Shown one piece after another: positions 7,074 through 14,312 of a DNA stretch of 64,000 nucleotides. The DNA is from Bacteroidota bacterium (GTDB lineage Bacteria > Bacteroidota > Ignavibacteria > Tepidaquicellales > Tepidaquicellaceae): positions 1 to 64,000 of the forward strand of contig JAFDZP010000002.1 of the NCBI GenBank assembly GCA_018266835.1, read 5' to 3'. A model generated the notes under the pieces. The model was not told the origin of the DNA. It ran no database searches and saw nothing but the letters and a program-made list of their open reading frames with translations. The translations under genes and the position numbers were made by a program. Position 1 is the stretch's first letter, and each line of letters opens with the position of its first letter.

Positions 7074-8053
7074 TTTTTAATATCGTTAATTCTTTGATTA
7101 ATATTCCATTTGGGAGGATACCAGCAATTAAAACTTTTAGAAGTGGCATTAAAAATTTGTTTAATTCGAGTTCTACCGCTTGAACCTTGAATAGTTGGAA
7201 AGGCGACTCTAGAATACTTACTGATCTCACAAAATAAATTTTGACAGTCGATTAATTGTAATCTTCTACCAAATAAATTCTTAAACTTAATATTTCGTTG
7301 TTCAAATTCTAATTCCTGCCTATCACAGACAATTCTTATAACTTCACTCTCATTTAATCCACCTAAACTTGTAAAGCATTTGCTGATACCATCATATGCT
7401 CCAGGTCCAGGTATTACAAATTCGGATTCTTCAAAATTAATAAGTTCACTATAATTTAGATCTATTGTTAACTGATATGCCAAAAAGTCTCCAAAAGAAG
7501 GATAACTTTTTAAAAGGAAGAATACGTCAAGCAGTTTTTTTGATTCAGTAATTTTTTCAGGAACAAAATCCTTTATCATCAATTCAATTAATTTTAAGTG
7601 ATTACTATGTTTTCTTTTATAGCCGAATTTGTTAGCTGAAGCCATAATATATGCGCCGGAATAGATACTAAATTTATTATCTAAAACTTCATTCAAAACA
7701 CTATTATATTTTTCAAATGAATAATCTTTATAAGTAATTTCCTTAAATTCGTGAAGCAATAAATTCCAGGTCTCTATTTTATTAAATAATTTAAATAAAA
7801 GGATTCGAAAAAAAAGCTCTTTAGGAGATTGTTCCCCTTTATAAATAACATTTTTAATTAAAAATTGACTTACTTTATCTGAAGCACGGTAAGCATTTGT
7901 AAATTTGTAGTATTGCAATATTGGATCATTAGTCCAAGGAGGTTTATTATTCTTGACTCTTTTGAAAAATATCTCTTGTCTTTCTGCAGCAAACTTCCAA
8001 TATGCGTCGTATACTTCAGTAGTTTTAATTGGCTCAAGTGATTTAAATATCAT
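7070..8053 (-). CDS. Thymine-hypermodification family protein (aGPT-pyrophosphorylase / hmdU kinase helical-domain type)
   Basis: Three hundred and twenty-seven residues. Two hallmarks match the DNA-glycosylase-like helical family named after the alpha-glutamyl/putrescinyl-thymine pyrophosphorylases and the 5-hydroxymethyluracil DNA kinases of hypermodified phages: LQYYKFTNAYRASDKVSQ (47-64) and a helix-hairpin-helix-like IPGPGAYDGISKCF (214-227). The phage enzymes act on 5-hydroxymethyluracil in DNA after a thymidylate-synthase homologue has made hmdUMP. Here the same partner types (thymidylate-synthase-like, nucleotide kinase) flank it in a bacterial operon. I assign the family from memory of its motifs; the reaction is unknown. 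Six bases separate it from the kinase gene. Confidence 0.6.
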   Translation of the reverse strand: MIFKSLEPIKTTEVYDAYWKFAAERQEIFFKRVKNNKPPWTNDPILQYYKFTNAYRASDKVSQFLIKNVIYKGEQSPKELFFRILLFKLFNKIETWNLLLHEFKEITYKDYSFEKYNSVLNEVLDNKFSIYSGAYIMASANKFGYKRKHSNHLKLIELMIKDFVPEKITESKKLLDVFFLLKSYPSFGDFLAYQLTIDLNYSELINFEESEFVIPGPGAYDGISKCFTSLGGLNESEVIRIVCDRQELEFEQRNIKFKNLFGRRLQLIDCQNLFCEISKYSRVAFPTIQGSSGRTRIKQIFNATSKSFNCWYPPKWNINQRINDIKK

Positions 8054-8059
8054 AATATC

Positions 8060-8692
8060 TTAAATTATAAACTTAGCTGATTTTAAAGAATTCAAAATAT
8101 GGTTATTGATAGTTGAGTAGCTCAAATATTGGTCAATTATGATAATCTTTTCATCACTTTTCCTTTTTAATTGATTATACAAGGATCTAATATTATTCCA
8201 TTCTTCTAAATTTTTTATATTCCCATACGGTTTTGGAAAATCGAATAAAAATATAGAATTAATTTTTATATTTTTCCAAAAAATTAATTCTATATCTATT
8301 GCAGAATTTAACATTTTACTATTAATATTTTTAAGTTTTCCATATACCCACGTTGACCACCAAAATCTATCTAATAAAATTATATAATTTTCATTAAGTA
8401 AATTTTTTATTTCGTTCTCCAAAATGTTTATATGTGATGCAATATGTAATAATTGAATTGATAAAGGATTTACTTGCTCATGCAAATGATATAATTGATG
8501 ATGTAGATTGTAAATTTTTTTCCCAAAAAGATTAGTATCTTTTCCTGGAAAAGATATATATTTTGCTTTTATTTTTTCCTTTAATAACTGGTTTAATATT
8601 TTTTTTGCTATGGTGGATTTCCCAACATTGTCAGGACCCTCAAAAATAAACAACTGACCTTTTTTAAATCCATATTTTTCTTTTGTAATCAT
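8060..8692 (-). CDS. Thymidylate kinase-like deoxynucleoside monophosphate kinase
   Basis: Two hundred and ten residues, normal length for a Tmk-type kinase. The P-loop is FEGPDNVGKST (G19-P-D-N-V-G-K-S26-T27), preceded by the LFIFEG strand typical of the family, and the D108-R109 motif in LLDRFWWST corresponds to the substrate-binding DR(Y/F) of dTMP kinases. It would phosphorylate a thymidylate-like monophosphate, plausibly the product of one of the two thymidylate-synthase homologues in the operon. Four-base overlap with the upstream gene (ATGA). A housekeeping tmk is expected elsewhere in the genome, so this copy is likely specialised. Confidence 0.8.
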   Translation of the reverse strand: MITKEKYGFKKGQLFIFEGPDNVGKSTIAKKILNQLLKEKIKAKYISFPGKDTNLFGKKIYNLHHQLYHLHEQVNPLSIQLLHIASHINILENEIKNLLNENYIILLDRFWWSTWVYGKLKNINSKMLNSAIDIELIFWKNIKINSIFLFDFPKPYGNIKNLEEWNNIRSLYNQLKRKSDEKIIIIDQYLSYSTINNHILNSLKSAKFII

Positions 8693-9462
8693 TTAGAATT
8701 ATTTTTTAAACTATCAAAATGAATTTTAAACTTTTGGCGTTCTGCTTTTACACTGTCTTTTATTTCTAATAACATTTGTTTTTCTTCTTTTACATCGTTT
8801 CTCAGAATATTTAAATTATTTAAGGTTGTATTCCAAAATACAATGCAAAGAGTAACAACTATGCCCGATAATAATGTAAGCAATGAAACTGCACCCAGTG
8901 CTATATTAGTATAATTTTTTAATTTTTTTGATAATGACGCGGGAGAAGGAATTTTTCCAGAAACATCCATAATATCCTTAGAAGTAATTTTGTTTTGATC
9001 GAAGTTATTATGGCTATTATTGTACGGCTTCGTTTCCGGTGTAGTAAATTTACCAAACCAAATTGGGAAGACTCTCTGATCTTTATCTAGTACTATATCT
9101 CTTGCTCCTGCATTGTAAACAGAAAATTTTAAAATACCTTTAAAGCCAGGGTCTACATGAAAACCGGAAATATTTACAAGCCCTTTAAATTTTATGCCGG
9201 CCTTAATTGAAATTAACCCAAAAAAATCTGACGTTAATCCTAGTGTTTCTTTTGTGGTTAATAATGCAAACTGTCCTGAAGGTATAATAATTTGTGGATT
9301 TTGGTCAGATATTTTTTTTGATCCTTTTCCATCTGAAGATATATAATAATCATTCCCTAACCTCAATTCATAACATCCGCACTCGATCAAATTCTTATCA
9401 AAATCTTTTGTAAATAAATTATCTAAGTTTTTTTCTATCTCATCACTATTTAGAAAGCTCAT
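8689..9462 (-). CDS. dCTP deaminase/dUTPase-fold protein with membrane anchor and coiled coil
   Basis: Two hundred and fifty-seven residues. Residues 1-140 follow the Dcd/dUTPase jelly-roll: E27-C-G-C-Y-E-L-R-L-G, SIKAGIKFKG (85-94), HVDPGFKGIL (102-111), VFPIWF. Dcd enzymes have a catalytic Glu in the strand after DPG(W/F).G (LEL or LEF); here the strand is KFSVYN, so that Glu is absent, while Asp104 is kept. A hydrophobic segment at about 184-210 is a good single membrane helix, followed by a charged coiled coil to the end. The family is normally soluble and about 170-195 residues, so the C-terminal part is an addition. It may bind a nucleotide and report at, or disrupt, the membrane. Overlaps both neighbours by four bases. 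Confidence 0.75.
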   Translation of the reverse strand: MSFLNSDEIEKNLDNLFTKDFDKNLIECGCYELRLGNDYYISSDGKGSKKISDQNPQIIIPSGQFALLTTKETLGLTSDFFGLISIKAGIKFKGLVNISGFHVDPGFKGILKFSVYNAGARDIVLDKDQRVFPIWFGKFTTPETKPYNNSHNNFDQNKITSKDIMDVSGKIPSPASLSKKLKNYTNIALGAVSLLTLLSGIVVTLCIVFWNTTLNNLNILRNDVKEEKQMLLEIKDSVKAERQKFKIHFDSLKNNSK

Positions 9463-10226
9463 GATATAGTTTTTATGTTGTTATAAAAATCTTTTATGTC
9501 CTGTAAGTTAAATTTTGCAGGGTTATATAGGTCAGCTTTAACATTTATACAAGTAAGATTTTTAAATTGTAATCCCATTTCATGGGCTAAAAATTGACCC
9601 AAGTGACATAGCCCTTTAAAATTTCCATAAGCTCTTTCCATTATTAATTGTTTGGGATAATAAGCTATTATACTCAAACCATCACTTCCATTTGATCCTA
9701 ATGGCATAATTGATAACTGCTGTAAACATGGAAAACCATGCTGTGATTTGAAATTATGATCAAGTTTAGGATTGAAAATAGCAACTTGTAATGCGCTAAA
9801 CCTATGGTTATTTTTATTCCAACAACTAATTATATGATCTAATTGATTTGCTTTATTCTCAGCACCATCATAATTTATCATGCGATTGAAATAAATCCCG
9901 CATCTATTACGTTTTCGAGATCTAATCCTATCGGCAACTTTCAAATAATTATCAAATAAAAATTTTCTATCTTTATTTTTATTCCACAAAGAAATTGGAA
10001 ATATAGTTGAAGCTGTATTTTCAATCAATTCAAGTTTTTTCTCGACTAATTTTAAATTTAACTCTTCTTCAATTTTTGATATTATTGGAATACTATTGTT
10101 ATCTAACTCGCTTATAGAAGTAATAATAGTTGTGGAATCAGATGTTTTTTCGTCCAATAATATTTTAATGTTTTTAACCCAGGCTAAAGATAAATTTGTT
10201 TCACTGATATGAATGGTGTTATGCAT
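9459..10226 (-). CDS. Divergent thymidylate synthase-superfamily protein
   Basis: Two hundred and fifty-five residues. The C-terminal half follows the ThyA order: GFPC167LQQLSIMPL (catalytic PC plus following strand), DGLSIIAYYPKQ, RAYGN202FKGLCHLGQFLAHEMGL. The canonical RS.D after the strand is replaced by PKQ, and the N-terminal half is not recognisable, so folate or substrate handling is probably altered. It resembles the short archaeal-type ThyA-like proteins more than bacterial ThyA. With the gene at 6045-7073 it makes two thymidylate-synthase homologues in one operon. It overlaps the ImmA/IrrE gene by eight bases and the Dcd-like gene by four. Confidence 0.65.
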   Translation of the reverse strand: MHNTIHISETNLSLAWVKNIKILLDEKTSDSTTIITSISELDNNSIPIISKIEEELNLKLVEKKLELIENTASTIFPISLWNKNKDRKFLFDNYLKVADRIRSRKRNRCGIYFNRMINYDGAENKANQLDHIISCWNKNNHRFSALQVAIFNPKLDHNFKSQHGFPCLQQLSIMPLGSNGSDGLSIIAYYPKQLIMERAYGNFKGLCHLGQFLAHEMGLQFKNLTCINVKADLYNPAKFNLQDIKDFYNNIKTIS

Positions 10227-11073
10227 TACTGTCCTCCAAAAATTTATATTGGTAATCTCCTATATATTTGTTGCGTGAGACCCTTACAAATGATGACCAT
10301 TTTGTTACAGGGTTAATTAATTTGGAAATACCAAGTTGATTTGCAATGTAAAAATTAGAATTATTGTTTTCTTTAATTTTTAAAATTGAAGTACCTTCAA
10401 CTAGGATTTCTTTTTCCGTTGAGAGATAATCATTAATTTCTATATCAATTAATTCGTTTTCCCAAAACGAATCTATTATGTATAGGTTTGTATTGCAGGG
10501 TGCTTCAAATAATTCCTCTCTTAATTTAATTGGGCGACTTTTTAATAAACTCTCACAATGTATATTAGTAATAATTTTAAGAGTATATGATAAATGTTTA
10601 ACTAATGTAGAATAACCTACTCCAAAATATCTAGAAAGTATATAAATTTGAATAGGTGTAAGATCTTTAGGCTTCCATTCTCTAAGATTAATTGCTCTAT
10701 CAATTAGCATTTTAGGGAGAAGTAAAAAACCCGCAAATAAATTGGTAATCCTCTCTTCTTTTACTGAGGCGTAATTATTAATTATAAGATCTAAAGTTGT
10801 TTGGTGTCCATAAAAATGGTGAGCAAATTCGTGAGCACAATTAAAGTTCTTTCGACCTGTTGGTCTATTAATGTTTAAAATAATATTAGGACCTGGATTT
10901 TTGCAATAAAGACCTTCGAAGCTATTTGCCTCAACAAATATAATATTTATTTTATCATCATATTTGTTTACAACATCATAAATATTTATTGGGACAGATT
11001 GCTTTATATTTAATGAGTGTCTTATTTTATAAGCATCTCTGAATATCTGTGATATTTCTAGTTTGTTAAGCAT
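10219..11073 (-). CDS. ImmA/IrrE-family metallopeptidase
   Basis: Two hundred and eighty-four residues. The zinc-binding H81-E-F-A-H85 (NCAHEFAHHFYGH) and the downstream E107-R-I-T-N-L-F-A-G-F-L-L-L-P, equivalent to the E.eAN.FAA.LLMP motif of IrrE/ImmA, are intact. Members of this family cleave a partner XRE-type repressor on a stress signal and so switch on the adjoining operon, as ImmA does for ImmR. The start overlaps the stop of the XRE gene by one base, the usual pairing. The C-terminal third (about 190-284) is an extra domain that could sense the inducing ligand. Confidence 0.85.
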   Translation of the reverse strand: MLNKLEISQIFRDAYKIRHSLNIKQSVPINIYDVVNKYDDKINIIFVEANSFEGLYCKNPGPNIILNINRPTGRKNFNCAHEFAHHFYGHQTTLDLIINNYASVKEERITNLFAGFLLLPKMLIDRAINLREWKPKDLTPIQIYILSRYFGVGYSTLVKHLSYTLKIITNIHCESLLKSRPIKLREELFEAPCNTNLYIIDSFWENELIDIEINDYLSTEKEILVEGTSILKIKENNNSNFYIANQLGISKLINPVTKWSSFVRVSRNKYIGDYQYKFLEDSNA

Positions 11074-11417
11074 TAATTATTTGATTTTAACGATTGTAAT
11101 ATACTAATAACCTTATCAAAATCTTCCTTTTTTAGCTTCTCTAATTCACGAAACTGTAAACTTAATTTATCCACTAAAGTATTCGCAGTATCATCTATAC
11201 AACTCAACCACTTAATTTCGACTTTGTAGATATTGGAAAACTCAACTAACTCTTCTGCTGTTACACTTCTTCTACCTGCTTCAATTTCTGAAATAGTTGG
11301 TCTGGACATATTGAGCATTTTGGCTACTTGACTTTGAGAAAGCCCAATTTGCTTTCTAGCTAGACTTAGCCGAGAGGCTATTTCTTGCTTTTTTTCTTCC
11401 ATTTGATTTGCTTTCAT
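11073..11417 (-). CDS. XRE-family helix-turn-helix repressor
   Basis: One hundred and fourteen residues. The HTH_3 domain spans about residues 12-70: ASRLSLARKQIGLSQSQVAKML, then NMSRPTISEIEAGRRSVTAEEL. The C-terminal 40 residues are charged and helical, the likely target for the co-transcribed ImmA/IrrE peptidase. Two palindromes upstream of the first gene of the operon are natural binding sites. The first in-frame ATG overlaps the preceding gene by 62 bases; an internal ATG at codon 6 would shorten the overlap without losing the domain. Confidence 0.85.
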   Translation of the reverse strand: MKANQMEEKKQEIASRLSLARKQIGLSQSQVAKMLNMSRPTISEIEAGRRSVTAEELVEFSNIYKVEIKWLSCIDDTANTLVDKLSLQFRELEKLKKEDFDKVISILQSLKSNN

Positions 11418-11679
11418 TGGTAATTATTTTTGTAATGTTTTCAATAACACTTTTAATTGTTTGAGGGACATAATCTACAACAAATAAGTTATCTGGTATT
11501 TTAATATCCAAAATGATTTCTAATTTTGTACATATAAATTCACCGCTCAAGCTATCAAAACCATCAAGACCTTTTACAGGAATTGTTATTAGATTTATAT
11601 ATTGATATCTTTGAGCACACTCATTTTGATGTTCATGTAGAATGTTTATTAATGTATCTTGTATTTCAGATTCCGTCAT
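11356..11679 (-). CDS. Small hypothetical protein, first gene of the cassette
   Basis: One hundred and seven residues, no family recognised. It is probably alpha/beta, with a hydrophobic core segment (FICTKLEIILDIKIPDNLFVVDY) and a Lys/Ser/Arg-rich tail. The start is well supported: AAAAGGAGACCAC precedes the ATG, a good Shine-Dalgarno at normal spacing, and the operator pair lies 27 bases further upstream. The 62-base overlap with the XRE gene is unusually long and suggests coupled or competing translation. Confidence 0.6.
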   Translation of the reverse strand: MTESEIQDTLINILHEHQNECAQRYQYINLITIPVKGLDGFDSLSGEFICTKLEIILDIKIPDNLFVVDYVPQTIKSVIENITKIITNESKSNGRKKARNSLSAKSS

Positions 11680-11705
11680 GTGGTCTCCTTTTAATTCCGT
11701 AATTG

Positions 11706-11740
11706 CTTACCGGCTGTAAGAATAACTTACCAATTGTAAG
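11706..11740. promoter_or_regulatory. Pair of CTTAC-N5-GTAAG operators
   Basis: Two perfect palindromes, CTTACcggctGTAAG (11706-11720) and CTTACcaattGTAAG (11726-11740), have centres exactly 20 bp apart, i.e. two helical turns on the same DNA face. They lie just upstream of the first gene of the minus-strand operon. The half-site and spacing fit cooperative binding of dimers of the XRE protein encoded as the second gene. This is an autoregulatory arrangement by inference; the repeats themselves are plain in the sequence. Confidence 0.75.
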
Positions 11741-11779
11741 AAACTGAAACAATCCCATTTTTTATCTCTTTACTTCTAT

Positions 11780-12472
11780 TTAATTCAAAGGGTGTTTTAA
11801 AATTTGTTCCCTCAAATGATGTACGCATGCCGCCAAATAAATTGTAGTAGTTTTTATATCACTATGCCCCATCATCTTTGACAAAGAGAAAATATCGCAA
11901 CCTCCTTCCAGCATGAGCGTTGCAAATGTATGTCGTAACTTATGAACATGAAATTTTATCCCCGAAGCTTCTTTAATTCTTTCTACTAGTCTTTTTATAC
12001 CACTCTCTGTAAATCCCATATCATAAGTATATGAAGTAAAAAATTCGGGGCAAGTCTTGTCTGCTTTCTTCCTTACTTCTACATATTTTTATAATGCTTC
12101 AGCTAGCAGATAATTAATCGGAATCACTCTATCCTTACTTCCTTTCCTTTGCCTTATAAATATTGAAAGATTTTCTATATCAACATCAGCATACTTCAAA
12201 TCTAATAGCTCTTGTTTTCTTAAACCACTCATGATGAAAGTTGAAAATATAGCATAGTACCTGTAAAGCAAAAACTTGTTATCGCAAGGATAATTGTCAA
12301 ACACTTCCATGATCCGCATCGTATCTCGCTTTCTTAATTTACAAGGCAGTATCTTTTCAAGCTTTGGGATCTCAATATCATCCATCGGATTGAATGACAT
12401 ATTACCTTACTTTATATACCATCGAAAGAAAACAACTAATGACTTATGAGAGACGATATTTCTTATTTTGTT
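11780..12472 (-). pseudogene. Decayed XerC/D-type tyrosine recombinase
   Basis: One reading frame holds a recombinase core interrupted by clean nonsense codons. The 3' part has HKLRHTFATLMLEGG, MGHSDIKTTTIY (the His-x-x-Arg box and the Tyr nucleophile); the middle has SGLRKQELLDLKYADVD (first catalytic Arg); upstream comes FFRWYIK-stop-GNMSFNPMDDIEIPK, the usual link from the N-terminal to the catalytic domain. TAA codons fall at 12091-12089 and 12409-12407, and another in-frame stop (TAG) at about 12475-12473, with no frameshift between them. The residues between the first two fragments (23 codons) read as normal coding sequence. It marks a dead element inside the island. Confidence 0.85.
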
Positions 12473-12621
12473 CTAAATTATAATTGAGTGCACCCAAATA
12501 TTTAAATTTTGACTTTTTTATGGAATAAAAATTTAATTGTTTCTTTCTATCATATTCATAATTATTTTCGAGTATATAAAATTTCTAGTTTTTTCCAAAT
12601 CAAAATTAATCAACTAAATAA

Positions 12622-13107
12622 GTGATTGAGGTTATCGAAAATTTATTTATAGGCAGTCAAATAGATTACGAAAATAAAGTAAAGTTTCAATTAAATTGGT
12701 ATGTAATTCAGGCATGTAAAGAGGCATATCACAGAGAAGCTTTAGGATATTCGGGAAGAGCAGTTAGTAATACTCATCCCGAGTATTTGATAGCATGAAG
12801 AGAAAATAAACTTATATTAAATTTGGTTGACGTAAACGATCATCGATATTTTTCAAGTGAAATATTAGATATTGATTTACATGAAATCGATAAAAACAAA
12901 AGTGATAGGAGAATTTTAGTTCATTGTAATCAAGGTTGTTCAAGGTCACCAATGATTGATCTTTTGTAAATGGTAAGAATAGGTAGGTTGCCTAGTTCTT
13001 CTTTTTTAGAGGCAGAAATTGAATTTAGTAAAATTTTTCCTCCCTTTAATCCCGCTAAAGGAATCAGAGATTTTGCTATGTTGAATTGGGATAAATATTC
13101 AAGTTAA
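12622..13107 (+). pseudogene. Protein-tyrosine/dual-specificity phosphatase-like gene with two nonsense codons
   Basis: From GTG at 12622 a 161-codon frame runs to TAA at 13105-13107 with only two interruptions, TGA at 12796-12798 and TAA at 12967-12969. Its product would contain LVHCNQGCSRSPMI, the phosphatase loop H-C-x5-R-S, preceded by an N-terminus (VIENLFIGSQIDYE) typical of small dual-specificity phosphatases. Both stops are one base from a sense codon (Trp, Tyr). Uniform coding character on both sides of the stops argues for recent inactivation. Readthrough is possible but unlikely with two different stop codons. Confidence 0.7.
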
Positions 13108-13156
13108 AGTAGATATTTCTAGAATTATTCACAAAAGTTCGATGTTTCTTACTAAT

Positions 13157-13714
13157 TTATTTCAGCTGCTCTAAAATTTCTTTCGTTATTATTCCCTGTT
13201 CTTTCATTGGAAGAATTTTAACAAGAAAAATTTCTTTGCTCTCACTTAGTCCATAAGTTTTAATGTTTTTTATTATTTGATTAACTTTACTCTGATATTC
13301 TTCTTCATTTAATAATTCTTCTTTTTTTAATTTGAATAAATTTGTTAATTCAATTTTGAATCTCTCTGAATCATATTGATTTGAACTATGTAATTCATCT
13401 TTCTTAATTTCATTGTATAATATAATCATAGTGATTCTACTGAGAATAAATGTAAACGACCAAAATATAATTCCACCAACTTTAGGTGCATCACTTACTA
13501 ATCCTCTTAACCCAAAGATACTTGCAACATTTTGCATACTTCTACTCCATGACATATTGGATTTAACATCCATAACTAATATGAAAACTATATAAATTAC
13601 ACCTATCAATACAAATAAGACGTATTCAAACTTAATCCCATTTTTATAGATAAAGCCAAGGCCGGGATTAAGTATTTCTAATAAAAATGCTAATTGAGTT
13701 TTGTCTTTTTTCAT
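13157..13714 (-). CDS. Membrane protein with C-terminal SHOCT-like helix pair
   Basis: One hundred and eighty-five residues, no specific family. There are two or three hydrophobic segments: about 10-25 (short, following MKKDKTQLAFLLEI), 29-47 (VLFVLIGVIYIVFILVM) and 83-102 (IIFWSFTFILSRITMIILY). The cytoplasmic C-terminus (LFKLKKEELLNEEEYQSKVNQIIK) resembles the SHOCT motif, a short helix pair found at the ends of many membrane proteins. Encoded 27 bases after the following minus-strand gene, so probably co-transcribed. Confidence 0.6.
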   Translation of the reverse strand: MKKDKTQLAFLLEILNPGLGFIYKNGIKFEYVLFVLIGVIYIVFILVMDVKSNMSWSRSMQNVASIFGLRGLVSDAPKVGGIIFWSFTFILSRITMIILYNEIKKDELHSSNQYDSERFKIELTNLFKLKKEELLNEEEYQSKVNQIIKNIKTYGLSESKEIFLVKILPMKEQGIITKEILEQLK

Positions 13715-13741
13715 TTTTTATTTTTTGGATGTTATAGAATT

Positions 13742-14122
13742 TTATTTAGCTTCCAAAACAGTTCCTTTTACAACCCAGAAAGCAACTGATGTGATTGTTT
13801 TATTTTGGTAATTTATTTCATCATAGTAGAATGCATAGTTATCAAGACCTTGATTCAATTGAGTTTTTCTTGTTGGAGAGCCCAATGCACTTTCTAATTC
13901 ACTGGAAGTTTTACCAACAAACTTTCTTTCTAAATCTTCTATTGTCCAGTATTCTTTAACTTTTTGAGAATTAATCATACTGTTTGTAGAAATATTTTCC
14001 GAAAAATATTCATATGTCTTATTTATCTTTTTGTGTTGTACAGCAAGTGATATTCCAATTGTAATTATTATGATTATGCTTGGTAAGGTAATTTGTAAAA
14101 ATTTCTTATTTTTATTATTCAT
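13742..14122 (-). CDS. Membrane-anchored protein with BamE/SmpA-like domain
   Basis: One hundred and twenty-six residues. A hydrophobic segment at about 9-27 (ITLPSIIIIITIGISLAV) anchors it. The region from about 59 (WTIEDLERKFVGKTSSELESALGSPTRK) followed by aromatic strands (YAFYYDEINY) follows the two-helix, three-strand pattern of BamE/SmpA-type domains, in which the F/V-G-x-T/S...L...G.P motif is usual. The rest of that family is periplasmic. The link is from pattern only; other small alpha/beta lipoprotein folds look alike. Linked to the SHOCT-like membrane protein. Confidence 0.5.
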   Translation of the reverse strand: MNNKNKKFLQITLPSIIIIITIGISLAVQHKKINKTYEYFSENISTNSMINSQKVKEYWTIEDLERKFVGKTSSELESALGSPTRKTQLNQGLDNYAFYYDEINYQNKTITSVAFWVVKGTVLEAK

Positions 14123-14170
14123 TAAGATTAATAGTTTTCTTTAAGAATATTATACCACTTATAAATAAAA

Positions 14171-14312
14171 AAGGACGCAACTTTAAGTTACATCCTCTGC
14201 CGAGGCACTGGTATGCCTACCTAGAGAAATGATAACAGAAAGCGCGTCCTTATTCAGGACGCAGCTTAATGCTTCGTTACTCTAGGTTGAAATTTACCAG
14301 TTTTCGGCAGAG
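14171..14312. ncRNA. Strongly folded inverted-repeat element of unknown function
   Basis: Left arm CTCTGCCGA...CTGGTA...CCTAGAG (14195-14226) pairs with right arm CTCTAGG...TACCAG...TCGGCAGAG (14280-14312), giving three paired blocks of 9, 6 and 7 bp. Between them GCGTCCT (14244-14250) and AGGACGC (14256-14262) form a tight hairpin. A further GGACGC at 14173-14178 can pair with the same GCGTCC, so two mutually exclusive folds exist. No protein frame fits. It could be a structured RNA, a switch, or a DNA recombination/transfer site; strand is undetermined. Confidence 0.45.

Noticed and set aside
8689-9462. Housekeeping dCTP deaminase
   Set aside because: The catalytic Glu strand is changed and the protein carries a membrane helix and coiled coil.
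10219-11417. Toxin-antitoxin pair of XRE and ImmA-like protein
   Set aside because: HEXXH and the second metal Glu are intact and the operon order matches ImmA/ImmR-type control rather than a Res/Xre or COG2856 toxin; a toxin role cannot be excluded but has no direct support.
14171-14312. Integron attC site
   Set aside because: No R'/R'' core sites (GTTRRRY/RYYYAAC) are found at the arm ends and no integron integrase is present.
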